A stretch of 64,000 bases of DNA from Hoeflea_A sp039025395 (GCA_039025395.1 JBCCOK010000028.1:4963-68962); one strand, 5' to 3'. Positions 8,860 through 17,626 are shown, counted from the first letter of the stretch. The notes: a model not told the origin generated them from the sequence alone. A program made the numbers and translations.

Positions 8860-9522
8860 ATGAGACTTTCGCCCGCGAGATTTCTGCTCATAAACATCCT
8901 TTTGACGGGCGCATTTTATGTCTTCAGTTTCATTGCACTCGGCGGCTCTGTTCCCACGATTGAGTCGAACGGCGCAGAGATAGTTGCCTGGTTTACCGAC
9001 AACGGCATGAATGCCAAGATCTATGCGTGGGCATCTGCTTTCGTTTCGCTTGGCCTCATGATCTTTGCCGGTCAGGTCACCGCCCTCCTGCCTCAGCCTC
9101 ATCGCTACGTGTTCTTTGCGGGTGTATTGGGTTTTGCTCTGACCGCACAAGTTCAGGCATGGATCTGGGCTGGCCTCGCCTATGATCCGAGCGCGCTTTC
9201 CGAGGCAGCAGCGCGGGTCGTATTCGCGATAGCCGCTTTTTGGGGGCCGCTCGTCAACGCCTCGACGACCGCCATGGCCTTGGCAGTGGCTGCTCTGGGC
9301 TTTGGAACGCACAAGATCATTCCGAGTTGGCTTGCCTGGATCAGTCTCGTGTTCGGGCTTGAGCAGGCGATCGAGACCGTGACCATATTCGGTGTATCCG
9401 GCTTCATTGCGCCGGGCGGAACGATGAACGTATATATTGGTGGACTGCTTGGGTTTGTCTGGGTCGGCGGGATCGTTCGTTGGTCCATGCAACGCTTGAA
9501 TGAAGGCAATGCGGAACAATGA
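8860..9522 (+). CDS. Multi-spanning membrane protein, unknown function
   Basis: From the ATG at 8860 the product is 220 residues, starting MRLSPARFLLINILL; a GTG at 8830 would add ten residues. Hydrophobic stretches suggest about six membrane segments: LLINILLTGAFYVFSFIAL, WASAFVSLGLMIFAGQV, YVFFAGVLGFALTAQV, VFAIAAFWGPLV, WLAWISLVFGLEQ and the Gly-rich YIGGLLGFVWVGGI. I do not recognise a catalytic motif; it resembles DUF4386-like small integral membrane proteins only in general layout. It stands alone between non-coding flanks. Confidence 0.7.
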   Translation: MRLSPARFLLINILLTGAFYVFSFIALGGSVPTIESNGAEIVAWFTDNGMNAKIYAWASAFVSLGLMIFAGQVTALLPQPHRYVFFAGVLGFALTAQVQAWIWAGLAYDPSALSEAAARVVFAIAAFWGPLVNASTTAMALAVAALGFGTHKIIPSWLAWISLVFGLEQAIETVTIFGVSGFIAPGGTMNVYIGGLLGFVWVGGIVRWSMQRLNEGNAEQ

Positions 9523-9646
9523 AAGGGCTTCAGCGATTGCCGCGATTGTGTTGGTTAAAAGGAGTTTCTTCTTTTTCGCGTCGCCTCAGTAAACGAACAA
9601 GAATCTCCATCGCTTTCCGTGCGGATCGAGCTTGGTGCTGCTCGAA

Positions 9647-10129
9647 CTAAGCTGAGACCGATACGCCCGTGGCATAGGCATAGGATCGAGCAACGATCTT
9701 TTTGACGGTTTCCAGTTCGCCGGTATCTCGAGGGGAGAAGATCATGACCAGGCCGGGCGGAAATTGACCTTGGGTCACCAGATAATGATCTTCCCCCCAT
9801 CCGGTTTCTTTCACCATTTCCACCTCATGGGGTGGCAACATCAGGTGCATGCTTCCATTGTCGGGTTTCGGATGAATATGTGCGAATTCCCGACCGATCA
9901 TAAATGCCCTTCTGTTGCCCTGCACGCCTTCACACAGCACGAGTGCCCGTGACCCTGGAACGGAAATGCCACTATGCTCATTGAGGATTTCCGGAAGCGA
10001 GAAGCACCATGAGTGGAGCTTTTCGACAATGTCGTCGGGGCCATGCTGGGTTAGCTGAGAGTGCGGCAAACGTTGAAGCGTCTTGGGTGCAGGTCCACGG
10101 CGCTGCGGCAGGCTAAGATTGCTTTCCAT
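9647..10129 (-). CDS. DUF5519 / luciferase-domain family protein
   Basis: From the ATG at 10129 the product is 160 residues (MESNLSLPQRRGPAP); an upstream frame extension to 10222 would run over the LysR start region. The core FAHIHPKPDNGSMHLMLPP, then GWGEDHY, then PPGLVMIFSPRD matches the small domain annotated as luciferase-like or DUF5519, where conserved His residues and an R-D-E/G-E-L end are typical. No luciferase activity is implied; these proteins are often attached to, or neighbours of, LysR or cupin regulators. It is divergent from a LysR gene with an 83-bp gap holding a paired repeat, so it is the likely regulatory target. Confidence 0.72.
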   Translation of the reverse strand: MESNLSLPQRRGPAPKTLQRLPHSQLTQHGPDDIVEKLHSWCFSLPEILNEHSGISVPGSRALVLCEGVQGNRRAFMIGREFAHIHPKPDNGSMHLMLPPHEVEMVKETGWGEDHYLVTQGQFPPGLVMIFSPRDTGELETVKKIVARSYAYATGVSVSA

Positions 10130-10171
10130 CGTCAAGTCCTCGCTGTTGCTTGGCTGAAAGATGGTTGTTAA

Positions 10172-10202
10172 TTCTGGCAAGTAAATTGATAGTTCTTGCA
10201 AG
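10172..10202. promoter_or_regulatory. Candidate LysR operator (paired CTTGCAAG-like sites)
   Basis: Two copies of TTCT(G/T)GCAAG lie at 10172-10181 and 10193-10202, 21 bp apart centre to centre, or two helical turns. The second contains the perfect palindrome CTTGCAAG. They sit in the divergent gap between the DUF5519 gene (start 10129) and the LysR gene (start 10213), where LysR proteins normally bind. Confidence 0.45.
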
Positions 10203-10212
10203 CAGGCTTTGC

Positions 10213-11130
10213 ATGAAAGCACAGACAGGTGTTCGGGCGCGGAACGCGCAGAAGGTCGATTGGAGCGACATGCCGTATGTTCTGTCCGTTTGTGAAGCGG
10301 GAAGCCTGGCAGGTGCGGCCCGGATGATGAATGTCAATCACTCAACCGTTTATCGCAGAATTGAAGGGGTAGAGGCGAGGCTTGGCGTGCGCCTCTTTGA
10401 ACGACACAGTCACGGATATACAATGACGCCCGCCGGAGAGCTCTTTTACGCCCGGGCTATCGTGCTTTGCGAGGGTATGAGTCAGATCGAGTTGGAGTTG
10501 GGCGGCAAGGACCTTCGGCTTGAGGGGCAATTGACCGTCACGACCACGGACTCGTTGCTGCACTGTCTCACGCCGGTTTTTTCAGCCTTTCAGGATTCCC
10601 ATCCAGACGTGGACCTTCGCCTGCTTTCAGACGCTCAGTCCCTGGATTTGTCGCGGCGAGACGCCGACATTGCCCTAAGACCCACCCTCAACCCACCGCA
10701 ACATTGGGTTGGCCGCAGGGTATCGAAAATTCTATGCGCGCCCTACGCAAGCAAAGCCTATCGGGACAAGGCAACGACCCTGCCGCCTGAAAAATTGCGA
10801 TGGATCATGTTGGACGATGATCTCGACCAATCTCCAATGAGCAAAATCACCCTTATGAAAAAGCATCAAGACGCGCGGGTCACGGTTGTGAGCACCGTGA
10901 TGGGCGTTTTTGATGCTGTCAAATCAGGGCTGGGCCTGGCCATCCTTCCAAGTTATCTCGGCGAACAATCCGACGGGCTGGTGAGACTGGATGAGCCGGA
11001 AAAGAGTGTCGTTTGGGACCTCTGGTTGCTGGCCCATCCCGATGTCCGGCGCAGTGCGCGTGTCCATGCCTTCTTTGAGTTTGCGGCAGCAAAACTCACC
11101 GAAGACTTTTTTGAGGTACCGCAGTCTTGA
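10213..11130 (+). CDS. LysR-family transcriptional regulator
   Basis: The ATG at 10213 gives 305 residues; the frame is open upstream to 10150, but those residues are unlike LysR N-termini and would cover the repeat site. The helix-turn-helix covers residues about 15-75 (SLAGAARMMNVNHSTVYRRIEGVEARLGVRLFER is the recognisable core), followed by the substrate-binding domain. It belongs to the branch that recognises a single HTH per monomer and probably controls the divergent DUF5519 gene and itself. No inducer can be named. Confidence 0.88.
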   Translation: MKAQTGVRARNAQKVDWSDMPYVLSVCEAGSLAGAARMMNVNHSTVYRRIEGVEARLGVRLFERHSHGYTMTPAGELFYARAIVLCEGMSQIELELGGKDLRLEGQLTVTTTDSLLHCLTPVFSAFQDSHPDVDLRLLSDAQSLDLSRRDADIALRPTLNPPQHWVGRRVSKILCAPYASKAYRDKATTLPPEKLRWIMLDDDLDQSPMSKITLMKKHQDARVTVVSTVMGVFDAVKSGLGLAILPSYLGEQSDGLVRLDEPEKSVVWDLWLLAHPDVRRSARVHAFFEFAAAKLTEDFFEVPQS

Positions 11131-11480
11131 TCTTGAACGCCTCACCCAATGGCAATGTTGGGAGATGAGCCGGCGTCACCTCGCTCATGTTTTCATACAA
11201 AAATTTTGTGCATATTTTGCCAATTCCGTTGCAGAAAATTCGTGCCATCTTCCCTTGCAATCAACAGGATTGGGCAGCATGGCATCACCGGCCGCTAAAA
11301 CCATTGTCTCCCCAATGCAAGGTTCACAATATCTGAGCGGCTCATGATACGCGGACGTCATCAATGAAGATGTCTGCTTAAAGGCACTTTTGACCAACTT
11401 CGTATCTCCGGGCTTCTGATGTAATCTGCCGACAAACGTAAATGTTTCGAGGTCAGAGAGTGGGCAACGGTCAAAAATCA
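11131..11480. other. Intergenic stretch, only a doubtful short open frame
   Basis: A minus-strand frame at 11185-11481 (98 codons from TTG, or 58 from ATG at 11361; contains RYCEPCIGET) is open but has no clear ribosome site and no family I know. The rest shows nothing distinctive. I do not call a gene. Confidence 0.3.
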
Positions 11481-12050
11481 ATGTTCCATCAGGGGCACCG
11501 CGAACTGCAGGACCGATTTGATGGTCGTAGACTAGCTGATGCGCTGGAAAGCCACTTCCGATACACGGCTTTTGAGCCTGACCATATCGCGTTGATCGAA
11601 GGGGCAGCGTTTTTCTTTCTTGCCACAGCGCATGCGGAAAGTGTCGATTGTTCGTACAAAGGTGGTCCGCCGGGTTTTGTACGGGTGACTAGCCCGACCA
11701 CGTTGGAATGGCCGGACTATGATGGCAACTCAATGTATCGCAGCTTGGGAAATATCTTGCGTTCACCTCGTGCAGGCTTGCTTTTCATCCGCTTCGGTGA
11801 GACGCCCACACGGCTCAGGGTAAATGGCGCTTGCGAGTTGATCGAGACCGTTGGAAGCAATCTGACAGTACGCCTTTACGCTGACGAGATATTTCCCAAT
11901 TGCCCGCGATACATCCCGGACATCGCAAATGACGTTCCTTCCCCTTATACTCCTCAAGGTAACGAGGTTGGCCCGAAGCCAGCCTGGAAAAACATGCCCG
12001 GCCTTGCTGAAAATCTACCCGAGGATGACCCACATTCCCGGGAGAGATAG
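11481..12050 (+). CDS. Pyridoxamine 5'-phosphate oxidase-like FMN-binding protein
   Basis: The ATG at 11481 gives 189 residues, beginning MFHQGHRELQDRFDGR; a further 13 residues back to 11442 are possible but atypical. The split-barrel flavin fold is recognisable from FIEGAAFFFLATA-type strand, CSYKGGPPGFVRV, WPDYDGNSMYRSLGNI, GLLFI and FPNCPRYIP. These proteins reduce or bind small ligands with FMN and are not the pdxH enzyme. There are no cotranscribed neighbours. Confidence 0.82.
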   Translation: MFHQGHRELQDRFDGRRLADALESHFRYTAFEPDHIALIEGAAFFFLATAHAESVDCSYKGGPPGFVRVTSPTTLEWPDYDGNSMYRSLGNILRSPRAGLLFIRFGETPTRLRVNGACELIETVGSNLTVRLYADEIFPNCPRYIPDIANDVPSPYTPQGNEVGPKPAWKNMPGLAENLPEDDPHSRER

Positions 12051-12202
12051 CGTCGTTGGCACCTAAACGAACAGCAGCGTCTCTCGCAGAGCAGATCTTG
12101 GCTACCCAAACCCGACGAGCTTCAAAACTCCAACCGGTTGGTTTCCTTGCGTTTGCCGAGACGATTCAGGGATTTCCTGCAACATCAAGACGAAAGCGAT
12201 CT

Positions 12203-13141
12203 TTACGGTACCAGCCGCAACACAATTCGACCGATATTCCCGGGACGGTTCAGCGCGTCGATCGCCTCCTGAAAATCCGTGAAGCCGAATTCCTGGAACC
12301 GTGTTGCATCAAGCGACCCATTCGCTACCTGCTCGGAAAGACTGTCCAGAATTTTGCCATTCCCCCGGTCAACAAAGAGATAGCCAACCTTCTTTTTGCG
12401 AAGCAGGTTTCCGGCGAAAGAGGCAAGATGTTGCGTAGGGTCGGCCGGAATGAAGGTCCCCCGGGGCACCAGCAGGTGTTTGGCCTGTCCAAAGTAAAGC
12501 TTGTTTGAGAGATCCAGGATCGCATCAAATGCACCCGTCATTGTTTCAGTCTTCGTTTCCCGATAGTTCAATACTGTGTCCGCACCCAATGCCGCCATGC
12601 TTTCAAGTCCGTCGGGGCCGGACACCGCTGTGACCCTCACACCCATGGATTTTGCGATCTGGATCGCGAAGATCCCGACCCCGCCGCTACCGCCGTTGAT
12701 CAAGACGGACTGGCCCGATTTCAGTTTCGCCACATCGCGCAAAGCAACAAGGCTTGTCTGAGCGCCAAGCGGAAAGGCGGCCGCTTCGGCAAAGCTCATA
12801 CAGCCGGGGATACGCGCAACATAGTCCTCGGGGATGCAGAGGATTTCCTGGTGGGTCTTTGGCCCCTTGATCAGGTGGGTGTATCCAAAGACGCGATCGC
12901 CTTTTTCAAATCTCGTGCTGTCCTCCATGACAGTTCCGGAAAACTCCAGACCGGTCCGGACCGGAGACTTCACGCGAAAGAGTTTCAGGAAAAAATCCTG
13001 CTTGCCCTCCGCGATCTCTAGGTCGGTCGGATTCAGGGACGCGAAATGAACGCGGACCTTGACCTCTCCCTTGGCAAGGGTCGGCTGAGCCGCGTCAGAA
13101 ACCAGATTCAGGGTCTTGTTCAGGTTTACGAGAGCTTTCAC
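12203..13141 (-). CDS. Zinc-independent NADPH:quinone oxidoreductase-like MDR protein
   Basis: 312 residues from a GTG at 13141 that follows GGAGG by 7 bp; the upstream in-frame ATG at 13159 lies in front of this ribosome site and is less likely. The N-terminus VKALVNL is typical of the family. It has an N-terminal GroES-like fold (SLNPTDLEI, GLEFSG) and the NADPH motif GGSGGVGIFAIQ, and lacks zinc-binding Cys. It follows the haloalkane dehalogenase gene on the same strand, 110 bp away, and may reduce an unsaturated or quinone product of the same pathway or be an independent detoxification enzyme. Confidence 0.85.
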   Translation of the reverse strand: MKALVNLNKTLNLVSDAAQPTLAKGEVKVRVHFASLNPTDLEIAEGKQDFFLKLFRVKSPVRTGLEFSGTVMEDSTRFEKGDRVFGYTHLIKGPKTHQEILCIPEDYVARIPGCMSFAEAAAFPLGAQTSLVALRDVAKLKSGQSVLINGGSGGVGIFAIQIAKSMGVRVTAVSGPDGLESMAALGADTVLNYRETKTETMTGAFDAILDLSNKLYFGQAKHLLVPRGTFIPADPTQHLASFAGNLLRKKKVGYLFVDRGNGKILDSLSEQVANGSLDATRFQEFGFTDFQEAIDALNRPGNIGRIVLRLVP

Positions 13142-13170
13142 ACAATCGCCTCCATGCATGGTTCAGTTGA

Positions 13171-13184
13171 CCTGAATGTTCAGG
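13171..13184. promoter_or_regulatory. Palindrome upstream of quinone oxidoreductase gene
   Basis: CCTGAA-TG-TTCAGG, perfect 6-bp arms with a 2-bp spacer, lies 30 bp before the GTG start in the gap behind the dehalogenase gene. It does not match the TGGTCA operators near the TetR gene, so it may be an independent operator or a transcript hairpin. Confidence 0.3.
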
Positions 13185-13251
13185 ATTCAATCCGTTCTAT
13201 CGACCCGATCAGACTGGGGTTTCAGACCATGGGAGCATGTCTGTTTCGTCC

Positions 13252-14160
13252 TCACAACCTGCTCAGGCCGAATTGCATCAATGCAGTCCTGGCGATCAGC
13301 GGCCCACCGGATTCCTGCACGAAATGACCGCCTTCATTGATCTCCAAAGGTTCGGGGCATCCCCGGATCACAGTCCGCATGAAGTTCATGACGTCCGGCC
13401 CTAACATCTTGTCCCGCATGCCTATCGCCATGAAGCTTTCACCGTCCCACGTCTCAGACCAAAACTGCGCGGCACGCTGGGACGTGGCGACCCCGGGCGC
13501 GTCCATCGTTGTGGCGATCAACCTGGGAAACACGCGAACCCCGGCCTTGTAGCGCTGATCCGGGAAAGGTGCCGCATAGGCGGCCGCTTCCGCGTCATTG
13601 ATGACCGGTTCGTACTTTTGCATGACGAATTCGACCGGAACGTCCGGGTTTGAGATGATATCCGTCTTCCATTCCTCGAATGCCGGACTGTTCACTGGCC
13701 CCGCCATCAGGCCGGTGTTCATGATCAACAGGCGGTTGAACCGGTCCGGCATTTCCATCGGTAGCGTCAGGCCGAGCACGCCACCCCAGTCCTGGCAAAC
13801 CAAAGTGATGTTGCGAAGGTCCAGATGCCGGATGAAAGCCAGCATGTATTCCCGGTGAAAGTCGAACGAATAAACTGCGTCGTGGACCGGTTTGTCGGAG
13901 CGTCCGAAGCCCAGCCAGTCCGGGGCGATCACCCGGACGCCGGCCGAAGCGAAGACAGGGATCATTTTCCGATAGAGATAACTCCAACTGGGCTCGCCAT
14001 GCAGACAGAGAAAGACCTCGTCCGAAGATTGATCTCCTTCGTCGAGATAGTGACCCCTCAGGCCTTCGTAGCCAGGTAAAGTGTCGACGTAGCGAGGGGC
14101 AAAATCGAAACCATGCAGGTTTTCAAATCGTTCATCAGGAGTGCGGAGCGTATCGATCAT
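13252..14160 (-). CDS. Haloalkane dehalogenase (HLD-I, DhlA-like)
   Basis: An alpha/beta hydrolase releasing halide from alkyl halides through a covalent ester. The ATG at 14160 gives 302 residues beginning MIDTLRTPDERFENL, collinear with Xanthobacter DhlA; the frame continues to 14187, but that would lie inside the operator. HGEPSWSY holds the oxyanion region, VCQDWGG carries nucleophile Asp124 and halide Trp125, EEWKTD carries the second Trp (about 164), MRDKMLG the acid Asp, and EGGHFVQE the His. Compared with DhlA the cap lacks about 11 residues just before the second Trp. It is followed by the quinone reductase and divergent from a TetR gene. Confidence 0.88.
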   Translation of the reverse strand: MIDTLRTPDERFENLHGFDFAPRYVDTLPGYEGLRGHYLDEGDQSSDEVFLCLHGEPSWSYLYRKMIPVFASAGVRVIAPDWLGFGRSDKPVHDAVYSFDFHREYMLAFIRHLDLRNITLVCQDWGGVLGLTLPMEMPDRFNRLLIMNTGLMAGPVNSPAFEEWKTDIISNPDVPVEFVMQKYEPVINDAEAAAYAAPFPDQRYKAGVRVFPRLIATTMDAPGVATSQRAAQFWSETWDGESFMAIGMRDKMLGPDVMNFMRTVIRGCPEPLEINEGGHFVQESGGPLIARTALMQFGLSRL

Positions 14161-14176
14161 TTCAATCCAGTCTCGC

Positions 14177-14198
14177 TTTTTGGTCATCTGACCAAAAA
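14177..14198. promoter_or_regulatory. Candidate TetR operator 1
   Basis: A perfect inverted repeat: arms TTTTTGGTCA and TGACCAAAAA separated by TC. It lies just upstream of the dehalogenase start (14160), in the gap divergent from the TetR gene, as expected for a repressor site. Confidence 0.7.
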
Positions 14199-14204
14199 TG
14201 ATTA

Positions 14205-14216
14205 GGTCACTTGACC
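14205..14216. promoter_or_regulatory. Candidate TetR operator 2
   Basis: GGTCA-CT-TGACC, 23 bp from operator 1 centre to centre and sharing its GGTCA/TGACC half-sites; a further lone GGTCA half-site follows at 14222. Repeated copies in one 110-bp gap support binding by the adjacent TetR protein. Confidence 0.6.
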
Positions 14217-14269
14217 AAACAGGTCAACCCTTTATTCTGAAAATCGCCGATGAACGCGAAAGGACGTCA

Positions 14270-14860
14270 ATGGAAACTGTCGCAGCACAGCTTTCGGAGA
14301 AGGAGCTGATCATCCTCGATTGTGCGTTCGACCTGTTGAAAGAGACCGGCGATACGGGAATGACCATGCGCAAGATTGCCGAATGCGCGGGTATGCGGTT
14401 GAGCAATGTCCAATACTATTTCAAGTCGCGCGATGACGTGTTGAAGACAATGGCCACCAGATACTTCGATGCATGCACCCAAGAGGTTATGGAAGTGACG
14501 CGAATAAACCCGGTGTCAACGGTACGTGCGCGGGCGAATCTTCTGATCCGGTCGGGTCTGGCGCATGGCGATCACCTCTCGGACATGTGCCGCATCTTCC
14601 GTGAGCTTTGGGCAATCTCGTCGCGAAATGAAACGATCCGAGACCATATGGCTGAGTATTACCGCAACTTCACGTCGCTGATCGCTGACTTCATTCTCGG
14701 TCAGACAGCAGGTCCGAAGGTTCGGGATCAGATCGGCACCCTACTTGTCCCATTCTTTGAGGGATACTCGGTAACGGCACAGTCGACGCCACTGAGCACA
14801 CAACAGACTGCCGATATGCTGACCGACATAACGATGTTGATTGTGGAGAAGGATCTATAG
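14270..14860 (+). CDS. TetR/AcrR-family transcriptional regulator
   Basis: The ATG at 14270 follows AAAGGA by 5-6 bp and gives 196 residues. The N-terminal HTH spans residues about 10-55 (DTGMTMRKIAECAGM, then VQYYFKSRDDVL), the classic TetR pattern, with a divergent all-helical ligand domain after it. The divergent haloalkane dehalogenase and paired palindromes in the shared gap make it the probable repressor of that operon; the ligand is unknown but may be a halogenated compound or its alcohol. Confidence 0.88.
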   Translation: METVAAQLSEKELIILDCAFDLLKETGDTGMTMRKIAECAGMRLSNVQYYFKSRDDVLKTMATRYFDACTQEVMEVTRINPVSTVRARANLLIRSGLAHGDHLSDMCRIFRELWAISSRNETIRDHMAEYYRNFTSLIADFILGQTAGPKVRDQIGTLLVPFFEGYSVTAQSTPLSTQQTADMLTDITMLIVEKDL

Positions 14861-15027
14861 GTCGGCTTGAACGCAGCGATGCAATGCGATCAGTCAACTC
14901 ATACCCGCTTTACACGCAAGGCCGACGGTTATCATTGAATTTGTTGCGGCTTATCATTTTGCAATGCCGTGATGGGCAGCTTGGAACACAACGCGCTCAT
15001 TCGTGGGGGCGCGGGGAACGACCGGTT

Positions 15028-15981
15028 TCAGTCACCAATGGCCGCTGTATATGGTATCGGCGCAGGTTTGTGAACGGCCACGCCGATCATGACGAGGGCG
15101 ACGCCAAAGACATCCACTGCACTCGGAATCTGACGTAGCACAATCACGCCGATGATCGTGGCGGTCGCGGGCAGAAGAGCGAGAAGGAAGGCGAAGCTGG
15201 CCCGTGGCAGACGGGCCATCGCGAGCTGATCGCAGACATAGGGGATGACGGAGGAGCAGATGCCAACCCCAATCCCGGCCAACACCAGAAGCGGTGCCCC
15301 GAAGGCGTCGAGAGCTTGCAAGAACCCGATGGGCATCACGAAGATAAAGGCCGCTGTCATAGCTGCGCCCAGCCGCTCAACTCCGCCCGAAGCGCCGCCT
15401 TCGGAAATCTTGTGGCCAAGGATGATGTACAGGACAAACAGAGACCCGTTCAGCACCGCCCAGAACAGGCCCAGAAGATCAGACGTCAGGGCGGGTCCAT
15501 CGGCAGCCAGAAGCGACGGTACGTCGATCAGAAGAGCCACACCGATGATGGCAAAGGCGAAGGCCAGATAGTTGCGCCCTGTGCGCAGGCCCCAAAGCGC
15601 GATTGCGATGGTGCCGACAAACTCAATTGCGGCGACCAGTGAAATTGGCAGCCGGTCGAGGGCCAGATAGAAGGCGCTGTTCATCACGGCGAGGCAGCCC
15701 CCGAGCGCAAGAAGAAGCAGGCGCTCGCGGGGCGTCGACTTCTTGAACGTGCGCCAGGGTTTCGTGATTGGTGCGAAGACCAGAGCAGCTGAGGTGATGC
15801 GGAACCATGCAACGCCAAGAACCCCCACAACCGGGAACAGCAGAACCGCGAAAGCCGGTCCGAGATAGTGGAAAACGGCGGAGACGCCGAACCACGCGTG
15901 AGGCGGAACTGCATCCGACATGCGCGTCATGGTTCCCGTTGGCGCGATGGGACTGAGATTTGAGGGGACTTGATTTGACAT
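15028..15981 (-). CDS. EamA/DMT-family transporter (RhtA-like)
   Basis: From the ATG at 15981 the product is 317 residues (an internal ATG at 15921 is possible). About ten membrane segments are visible in two EamA halves, e.g. AFAVLLFPVVGVLGVAWFR, YLAFAFAIIGVALLID, FAFLLALLPATATIIGVIVL, with the repeat-typical AIEFVGTIAIAL and GLFWAVLNGSLFV. Family members export amino acids and metabolites. Divergent from an Lrp/AsnC regulator with a 74-bp gap, the usual arrangement for an amino-acid exporter and its sensor. Confidence 0.87.
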   Translation of the reverse strand: MSNQVPSNLSPIAPTGTMTRMSDAVPPHAWFGVSAVFHYLGPAFAVLLFPVVGVLGVAWFRITSAALVFAPITKPWRTFKKSTPRERLLLLALGGCLAVMNSAFYLALDRLPISLVAAIEFVGTIAIALWGLRTGRNYLAFAFAIIGVALLIDVPSLLAADGPALTSDLLGLFWAVLNGSLFVLYIILGHKISEGGASGGVERLGAAMTAAFIFVMPIGFLQALDAFGAPLLVLAGIGVGICSSVIPYVCDQLAMARLPRASFAFLLALLPATATIIGVIVLRQIPSAVDVFGVALVMIGVAVHKPAPIPYTAAIGD

Positions 15982-16055
15982 GGTGGCATAATGCAAGGTG
16001 TACACGGCTTGCGATATGGAGATCAGATATTTCAGTGTCCAAATTGAGTGCAGGA

Positions 16056-16532
16056 ATGAAGGAAGAAAAAACTCCAAACCTTCGATCCGAAGGAACTGGC
16101 CTTGACCGCATCGACGCCAAGATTCTCCGGGAGCTTTGTACCGATGCACGCATTCCCCGTGCAGAACTGTCCCGCCGCGTTGGTCTTTCAGCGCCGAGCG
16201 TGGCCGACCGTGTACGGCGTCTTGAGGATATCGGCATCATCACCGGATACGGGGCACGCATCGACCCGGCCCGGCTTGGCTATGGCCTCACGATTCTGAT
16301 CCGCGCAAGGCCACTGCCGGGTCAGATGAAGAACATGATTGAGGCGATCCAGGAGACTCCCCAGATCGTGGCATGTGATCGCGTTTCTGGAGAAGATTGC
16401 TTCGTAGCCCGCGCTCATGTCCGGGATGTGGCCGAAATGGAAGCGGTGATTGATCGGATCGTCCCCTTCGGTGCAACGAATTCGTCTATTGTTCAGTCGT
16501 CACCCGTCGAACAGCGGCTGGTCGAACTCTAG
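16056..16532 (+). CDS. Lrp/AsnC-family transcriptional regulator
   Basis: 158 residues from the ATG at 16056, with AGGA immediately before it; the frame is open back to 15960 without family-like residues. LDRIDAKILRELCTDARIPRAELSRRVG begins the asnC-type HTH (broken here into its recognisable parts LDRIDAKIL and ELSRRVGLS), followed by the RAM ligand domain (DRVSGEDCFV, HVRDVAEMEAVID). It probably controls the divergent EamA exporter in response to an amino acid. Confidence 0.88.
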   Translation: MKEEKTPNLRSEGTGLDRIDAKILRELCTDARIPRAELSRRVGLSAPSVADRVRRLEDIGIITGYGARIDPARLGYGLTILIRARPLPGQMKNMIEAIQETPQIVACDRVSGEDCFVARAHVRDVAEMEAVIDRIVPFGATNSSIVQSSPVEQRLVEL

Positions 16533-16684
16533 GTTCAAGCAAGAGCGGACATTGATCCAACGGCTGCTAAGTCCTGCGGATTCCATCGATTGCCGCAACA
16601 TAATAAGCGGACGTGCAGGCGCACACCGCATTTTCATGGTGTCCGGGCCGTTCATTGGGCCTGGCAGCCAAACTGAGCCCTTTA

Positions 16685-17626
16685 TCAAAACACAGACCAG
16701 TTTAACCTGAGCACCACTTCTTCAAGCGCTTTGAGTGCAAGGACGGAATTGCCTTTGTCATCCAGCCCTGGACTCCACGCCACAACGGAGCCGCGACCCG
16801 GCGCAACGGCGACAATTCCGCCTCCGACTCCACTTTTGCAGGGCAAACCGACGCGGAATGCGACTTCACCGGACGCGTCGTAGCAGCCACAAGTCATCAT
16901 CAGTGCATTGATGCGGCGCGCGCGTTCCGGTGATACTCTTGCTTCCCCGTCTGCGGTACCTTTTCCGCGGGCAGCCAGGAACCGGGTCGCCATGGCAAGC
17001 TGACTGCAACTCATGGCAATGCTGCACTGGCGGAAGTAGTGTTCCGTGACCATGGCCGGATCACCTTCGATATTGCCTTCGGCCAGCATGAAGAATGCCA
17101 AGGCCCTGTTCCTGTTTCCTGTGGCAACCTCAGATGCATAAACCGCTTCATCGACTGAAATTTCGGGGTCTTCGGCCAGCCTACGGCAAAGATCGAGGAC
17201 GGGGTGCACTTTCTTCGCATTGTCCGCATTCTGCAAAATGACGTCTGAGACAACAATTGCGCCAGGGTTGATGAAAGGATTCCTGGGCTTGCCGCGCTCA
17301 AACTCAAGTTGGACAATCGAGTTGAAAGGGTCACCGGACGGTTCACGCCCGACACGGCGCCAAAGTTTGGCGCCCACAAGGTCGAGCGCCACCACCAGCC
17401 CGAATACTTTTGAGATACTCTGAATCGAGAACGACAGATCGGCATCACCGGCCACAAGTGGCGGCCCATCCAGGGGCGCTACTGCGATCCCAAAGTGGTT
17501 CAGTGAGACGTTGGCCAATTCCGGAATATAGTTTGCTACCTCTCCCCGGTCCATTTCACCGGCCATGCGATCGGCGATTTCGTCGAGGAGGGATAGGATC
17601 TCGGTGCGATCAAGCGCGTACGGCAT
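16685..17626 (-). CDS. glsA: Glutaminase
   Basis: Hydrolyses L-glutamine to glutamate and ammonia. 313 residues, matching the usual 300-330. The serine beta-lactamase-like active site is visible: QSISKVF (Ser-x-x-Lys), NPFINPGAI, then ATGNRNRALA, YFRQCSI and SGVGGGI. The start has only a weak upstream purine stretch. No operon partner: convergent with the Lrp gene and followed upstream by an insertion element. Confidence 0.93.
   Translation of the reverse strand: MPYALDRTEILSLLDEIADRMAGEMDRGEVANYIPELANVSLNHFGIAVAPLDGPPLVAGDADLSFSIQSISKVFGLVVALDLVGAKLWRRVGREPSGDPFNSIVQLEFERGKPRNPFINPGAIVVSDVILQNADNAKKVHPVLDLCRRLAEDPEISVDEAVYASEVATGNRNRALAFFMLAEGNIEGDPAMVTEHYFRQCSIAMSCSQLAMATRFLAARGKGTADGEARVSPERARRINALMMTCGCYDASGEVAFRVGLPCKSGVGGGIVAVAPGRGSVVAWSPGLDDKGNSVLALKALEEVVLRLNWSVF

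Noticed and set aside
11185..11481. 98-codon minus-strand frame as a gene
   Set aside because: TTG start without ribosome site, divergent over the PNPOx gene start, no family resemblance.
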